NCBI GenBank assembly: GCA_002298885.1
Contig: DBMK01000209.1
Location: 1-9,869, forward strand
DNA from: Anaerolineaceae bacterium UBA700
GTDB taxonomy: Bacteria > Chloroflexota > Anaerolineae > Anaerolineales > Anaerolineaceae
DNA: 9,869 nt
Direction of reading: 5' to 3'
Shown here piece after piece: positions 6,749-9,869 of the stretch. The notes beneath the pieces were generated by a model. It saw only the letters and a program-made list of their open reading frames with translations, had not been told where the DNA came from and did not search any database. Position 1 is the first letter of the stretch, and each line of letters starts with the position of its first letter. The translations under genes and the position numbers were made by a program.

Positions 6749-6785
6749 GTTCCCTCCTTCCAAATCCGTTCGGCCCTGGCCTGGA

Positions 6786-6808
6786 TTTAGAGCGGCGAAA
6801 GCTCTAAA
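6786..6808. promoter_or_regulatory. Inverted repeat in the divergent gap
   Basis: TTTAGAGC (6786-6793) and GCTCTAAA (6801-6808) are perfect reverse complements around a 7-nt loop. On the minus strand it falls inside the predicted leader of the bactofilin-like gene; on DNA it could be an operator for either divergent gene. Confidence 0.4.
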
Positions 6809-6841
6809 ACCGACCAAAACCAACACCTCTGATACTTTTCT

Positions 6842-6849
6842 ATTATACT
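6842..6849. promoter_or_regulatory. Overlapping divergent -10 boxes
   Basis: The minus strand carries a perfect TATAAT (6842-6847), which predicts a start near 6835 and a leader of about 87 nt for the bactofilin-like gene; its best -35 match is poor. The plus strand carries TATACT (6844-6849, five of six), which predicts a start near 6856, only about two bases before the glycosyltransferase ATG at 6858. The two transcripts would compete for the same region. Confidence 0.45.
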
Positions 6850-6857
6850 TAATCCTT

Positions 6858-7838
6858 ATGCGGGTGGATATCATCATTCCGGTCTACAACGAAGAAGAAG
6901 GTATTATTTCCTTTCACCAGAGCCTGCGCCAGGCAATCGACGCGCTGCCCGACCAGTTCAGTATCTATTATGTCGACGACGGCTCGTCCGACAGGACCGG
7001 CGAGCGCCTGGCCGAGCTTGCCGACCAGGACGGGCGGGTGACAGTGATCGAGCTCAGCCGCAACTTTGGCCACCAGGCGGCTCTCACCGCTGGGATCGAC
7101 CAGTCGACCGGCGACTTTGCCATCACTCTGGACGGTGATGGAGAACACCCCCCGGCCCTGATCCCTGAAATGCTGCGACTGGCCCAAAACGATTACGATA
7201 TCATCCTGACCCAGCGAATTGAGCAAGAGGGCGCCTCTTCCTTTAAGAGCGGTACCTCGAACCTGTTCTACGGACTGCTGAACCGGATCAGCGAAACGCG
7301 CATCCTGCCCGGCAGCGCCGATTTCCGGGGCATGTCGCGGGCGGTGGTGCAGTCGCTGCAGCAGATGCGCGAATATCACCGTTTCCTGCGCGGCATGGTG
7401 GCCTGGATGGGCTATCGCACGGTGATCCTGCCTTACCAACAGCCGCAGCGTCTGGCCGGAAAGAGCAAGTACTCCCTGCGTAAGATGCTGCGCCTGGCGC
7501 TGAATGCCATTTATTCCTTCTCGCTGGTGCCGCTGTACATCGCCATCTCGATCGGCGTCCTGTTCCTGATCGGGGCCGTGGTTGAGGTTATTTACGTCCT
7601 CAGCTTCTGGGTCAGCGGCAACCAGGCATCGCTGGCGCCGGGGTGGAGCTCTTTGATGTTCATGCTGCTGGTGGTAGGGGGCACCTTGATGGTCTCGCTG
7701 GGCCTGATCGGGATTTACATTGGTTATATTTTCCAGGAAGTGAAACAGCGTCCGATCTACCTGGTGCGGCGGCGCCTGCCAGGCGCGCCCGCCGCTGGGA
7801 ACTCCGAAACTCCCTCCCAGGAGCCGCCGCTTGAATAG
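6858..7838 (+). CDS. GT2 glycosyltransferase, polyprenol-phosphate type (GtrB/DPM1-like)
   Basis: A 326-residue membrane-anchored GT2 enzyme, expected to move a sugar from a nucleotide donor onto polyprenyl phosphate at the inner face of the membrane. Seen: GT-A start DIIIPVYNEEEG (4-15), nucleotide motif DDGSSD (40-45), metal-binding DGDGEHPP (92-99, the family's usual DADxQ variant with Gly), a RFLRGM segment (175-180) and the GKSKYS motif (201-206). Two membrane spans follow (about 222-250 and 264-292), then the typical RPIYLVRRR tail. Length is normal for the GtrB/ArnC group. The ATG at 6858 is chosen because the first beta-strand begins immediately after; the open frame further upstream is antisense to the bactofilin-like gene. 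There is no Shine-Dalgarno sequence, and the nearby -10 box suggests leaderless translation. The next gene overlaps by 8 bp and is probably its partner transferase. The sugar cannot be told from sequence. Confidence 0.92.
   Translation: MRVDIIIPVYNEEEGIISFHQSLRQAIDALPDQFSIYYVDDGSSDRTGERLAELADQDGRVTVIELSRNFGHQAALTAGIDQSTGDFAITLDGDGEHPPALIPEMLRLAQNDYDIILTQRIEQEGASSFKSGTSNLFYGLLNRISETRILPGSADFRGMSRAVVQSLQQMREYHRFLRGMVAWMGYRTVILPYQQPQRLAGKSKYSLRKMLRLALNAIYSFSLVPLYIAISIGVLFLIGAVVEVIYVLSFWVSGNQASLAPGWSSLMFMLLVVGGTLMVSLGLIGIYIGYIFQEVKQRPIYLVRRRLPGAPAAGNSETPSQEPPLE
7819..7833 (+). promoter_or_regulatory. Ribosome site and TTG start of the overlapping membrane gene
   Basis: AGGAG (7819-7823) lies inside the glycosyltransferase gene, seven bases before a TTG at 7831, which itself overlaps the upstream stop codon by 8 bp. 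This spacing decides for TTG; the first in-frame ATG would come at codon 27, inside the first membrane span. Confidence 0.65.
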
Positions 7839-9849
7839 GGTTCTTCAACGGGTCACGGCATTTCTATCCTCCGACCTGGCCGCTCCGCTGGCGCTGGTGC
7901 TGGTCTGCATGGCGGCTTACCTGCCCGGAATTGCTTCGATGGGCTTTTTCTGGGACGATTGGCCGATGAATTGGATCGCCCAGAACCTGGGCAACCCCGG
8001 CCTGGCGACCTATTTTTCCACCAACCGCCCGGTGTGGGGGCTGCTCTACCAGCTCACCACGCCCATCCTGGGCGGCAGCCCCTTGGGCTGGCAAATCCTG
8101 GCGCTGCTGGCGCGGATGCTGACCGGGGTGGCTGCATGGGCTCTGGTGCGGCAAGTGTGGCCGCGGCAGCGCCCGGCGGCCCTGTGGGTGGGCCTGCTGT
8201 TCGTGGTCTACCCGGGCTTCATGCAGCAGCACGTGGCGCTGCTTTACACCCACTTCTTCCTGGTCATCAGTTTCTTCCTGTTTTCGCTCGCCTGCACGGC
8301 GGCGGCGCTGCGCCATCCGCAACGCTTCTGGCTGCTAACCGGGCTGGGGCTGGCGTTTTCGCTGGCGAACCTGCTGATGATGGAATACTTCTTCGTGCTC
8401 GACCTGCTGCGCCCGGTGCTGGTATGGGTGATATTGTCCGAGCAGCCGGGCGCCTGGCGGCAGCGCGCCTGGAGGACCTTCAAGACCTGGCTGCCATACC
8501 TGGCTATTTTCGCCGGCGCGGCGGTGTGGCGCGCGTTCTTGTTCCCCTATACCCAGAATAATTACAAGCTCTCCTTCGTCGAGCAGCTCAAAGCCCAGCC
8601 GTTCCAGGCCGTACTCGCCCTGGCGGAGAAGGCCCTTTCGCAGGTCTGGACCGCCACCGGGCAAGCCTGGGGGCAAGTGTTCGTCCGCCCGAACTCAATC
8701 ACCACCCGGGCCGTCGGCGGCAACCTGTCTTTTACGGCACTGTTCGGACTGCTGCTGGCGGCGCTGCTGGCCGTTTTGTTTACCCAGCGGCGGGGGGAGG
8801 CAAGCAGAATTCGCTGGGGTTGGCAGGCGCTGGCAATCGGGGCGGCGGCCTTATTGCTGGCCGGCTGGCCCTTCTGGCTCACCGACGTGCCCTTCAGCCT
8901 GGATTTTGCTTACGACCGCTTCACCCTGCCCTTCATGTTGGGCACCAGCCTGTTGATTGCCGGCCTGGTGGACCTGTTGCGCTGGCGCCCGGTACAGGCC
9001 GGCGTCCTGGCCGTGCTGATCACCCTGGGCGCGGGCTGGCAGGCGCAGGTCGCCTCGAAGTACATCGACGACTGGGCGCAGCAGGTTGATTTCTTCCAGC
9101 AGCTCACCTGGCGCGTCCCGGGGCTGGCGCCCGGCACCCTGGTGCTGGCGAACGAGATGCCCATCCATCCAACGGATAACTCCCTGACCGCCCCACTCAA
9201 CTGGATCTACGCCCCTGGCAACCCCGGGGCAAACCTGCCTTACCTGATGGTGTATCCCACCATCCGCATGGGCACTGAGACCCTTCCTGCATTGGCCAAA
9301 GGACAGCCGGCCAGCAAGGACTACCTCGTCTCGGCCTTTAGCGGTTCCACAGATCAGGCGATTGCCGTGTATTACTCCCCGCCGGCTTGCCTACGCTTCC
9401 TCTATGTTGCCGATGGCAACGATCCGACCCTGCCGGTGCTTTCCAAATCGATGGCTGTTCTCTCCAGCCCGACCTGGGTTATCGATGGCGCGGCCAGACC
9501 GGTCCCCGGCATTTTCCCGCCGGCTTCGCAGGGCACCTGGTGCGAGGTCTACGAGAAGGCCGACCTGGCCCGCCAGCGCGGCCAGTGGGACGAGGTCGGC
9601 AGGCTTGCCGCCCAGGCCGGTGACCTGGCCAAACGGGCGCTGGCGCCGACAGAGCTCTTTCCCTTTATCGAAGGCTATACCCACCTGGGGCAGTGGCCGC
9701 AAAGCGTGGCGCTCAGCCGGGCGGCTCTCTCGGCAGACCCTAGAATGCAGGGCCCGGTTTGCGATCTTTGGAATAAAATTGACCTGGCGCTGAAGGATGA
9801 CCCCAACGCAAACCTCGCGCAGGCGGAAGTCGGGTGCGGCGGAGGATAA
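7831..9849 (+). CDS. Large multi-span membrane protein, GT-C-like, with TPR-like tail
   Basis: A 672-residue integral membrane protein. About 10-12 hydrophobic spans lie between residues 18 and 405, for example about 18-36, 88-107, 138-160, 166-185, 219-236, 302-317, 331-350, 367-383 and 388-405. The first loop holds FFWDDW (39-44) with Asp42-Asp43, the place where GT-C transferases (GT39, GT83, ArnT type) keep a catalytic acid. A soluble tail (about 410-672) ends in helical, TPR-like sequence: EKADLARQRGQWDEVGRLA (575-593) and a second unit with YTHLGQWPQSVALSRAAL (616-633). Cys571, Cys644 and Cys669 are in the tail. Coupling to a polyprenol-phosphate sugar synthase supports a role in using lipid-linked sugar outside the membrane, but I do not recognise the exact family and the catalytic call is inference. 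A non-enzymatic envelope protein is the alternative. TAA at 9847-9849 completes it inside the window. Confidence 0.85.
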   Translation: MNRVLQRVTAFLSSDLAAPLALVLVCMAAYLPGIASMGFFWDDWPMNWIAQNLGNPGLATYFSTNRPVWGLLYQLTTPILGGSPLGWQILALLARMLTGVAAWALVRQVWPRQRPAALWVGLLFVVYPGFMQQHVALLYTHFFLVISFFLFSLACTAAALRHPQRFWLLTGLGLAFSLANLLMMEYFFVLDLLRPVLVWVILSEQPGAWRQRAWRTFKTWLPYLAIFAGAAVWRAFLFPYTQNNYKLSFVEQLKAQPFQAVLALAEKALSQVWTATGQAWGQVFVRPNSITTRAVGGNLSFTALFGLLLAALLAVLFTQRRGEASRIRWGWQALAIGAAALLLAGWPFWLTDVPFSLDFAYDRFTLPFMLGTSLLIAGLVDLLRWRPVQAGVLAVLITLGAGWQAQVASKYIDDWAQQVDFFQQLTWRVPGLAPGTLVLANEMPIHPTDNSLTAPLNWIYAPGNPGANLPYLMVYPTIRMGTETLPALAKGQPASKDYLVSAFSGSTDQAIAVYYSPPACLRFLYVADGNDPTLPVLSKSMAVLSSPTWVIDGAARPVPGIFPPASQGTWCEVYEKADLARQRGQWDEVGRLAAQAGDLAKRALAPTELFPFIEGYTHLGQWPQSVALSRAALSADPRMQGPVCDLWNKIDLALKDDPNANLAQAEVGCGGG

Positions 9850-9862
9850 CGGCTGAAGCCGT
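9849..9862. repeat. Short palindrome directly after the last gene
   Basis: ACGGCT (9849-9854) and AGCCGT (9857-9862) are perfect reverse complements, overlapping the last base of the TAA stop. In RNA this would form a 5-bp stem with a TGAA loop. No T tract is seen before the window ends at 9869. It may be the first unit of a REP-like repeat or part of a terminator; the window edge prevents a decision. Confidence 0.35.
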
Positions 9863-9869
9863 CACTACG

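Noticed and set aside
5561..6790. A 409-codon plus-strand open frame opposite the bactofilin-like gene
   Set aside because: The minus-strand reading has a signal peptide, beta-helix repeats, membrane spans and a strong Shine-Dalgarno site; the plus-strand product is Gln/Arg/Asp-rich and domainless.
6786..6810. Minus-strand GTTTTAGAGCTTT resembles the start of a Cas9-type CRISPR repeat or tracrRNA
   Set aside because: It occurs once, has no spacer-repeat periodicity and no cas genes nearby; it is simply one arm of a local inverted repeat.
6387..6857. An N-terminal extension of the glycosyltransferase frame upstream of 6858
   Set aside because: The extension is antisense to the bactofilin-like gene, is Ser/Thr/Pro-rich, and the GT-A fold begins exactly after the ATG at 6858.
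6749..6877. A 43-residue N-terminal extension of the bactofilin-like protein
   Set aside because: The signal peptide and AGGAGG site both point to the ATG at 6748, and the longer form would overlap the start of the divergent glycosyltransferase gene.

Overview
The window (9,869 bp, visibly GC-rich apart from AT-rich gaps) carries six substantial protein genes and no RNA genes, CRISPR array or transposase. The protein types suggest a Chloroflexota bacterium of the Anaerolineae kind: receiver/GAF kinases, a stand-alone lysine 2,3-aminomutase-like enzyme, an exported bactofilin-like membrane protein, and a large multi-span membrane protein with a TPR-like tail. This placement is inferred from architecture and style; no taxonomic marker gene is present.

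Layout. Positions 29-3726 (minus strand) hold two tandem sensor-kinase paralogues, transcribed from 3726 towards 29. A 172-bp AT-rich divergent gap (3727-3898) contains a good sigma70-type promoter and a leader hairpin for the kamA-like gene (3899-5236, plus). That gene converges on the bactofilin-like gene (5381-6748, minus). The gap between them is filled by a composite palindromic repeat of about 125 bp, flanked by the direct repeat TTAGCT. A second divergent gap (6749-6857) has overlapping -10 boxes on the two strands and separates the bactofilin-like gene from a plus-strand pair: a polyprenol-phosphate-type GT2 glycosyltransferase (6858-7838) and a large multi-span membrane protein (7831-9849). 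The two overlap by 8 bp and are translationally coupled through a TTG start.

How the genes may work together. The GT2/membrane-protein pair looks like a lipid-linked sugar donor synthase plus a GT-C-like transferase or envelope protein, next to an exported beta-helix protein; an envelope role is plausible for all three. The kinase pair is the most unusual part. Both N-terminal receiver domains have lost the phospho-acceptor Asp, the Thr/Ser and the Lys. The upstream kinase also has Glu where the phospho-acceptor His should be, while the downstream kinase keeps an intact His and ATP site. This fits a pseudokinase/kinase pair, with no cognate response regulator in view. The kamA-like gene keeps all the residues expected for a lysine 2,3-aminomutase but has no lysine-fermentation or beta-lysine acetylation partner nearby.

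Best candidates for something undescribed are the doubly degenerate kinase pair and the composite palindrome at 5250-5376.
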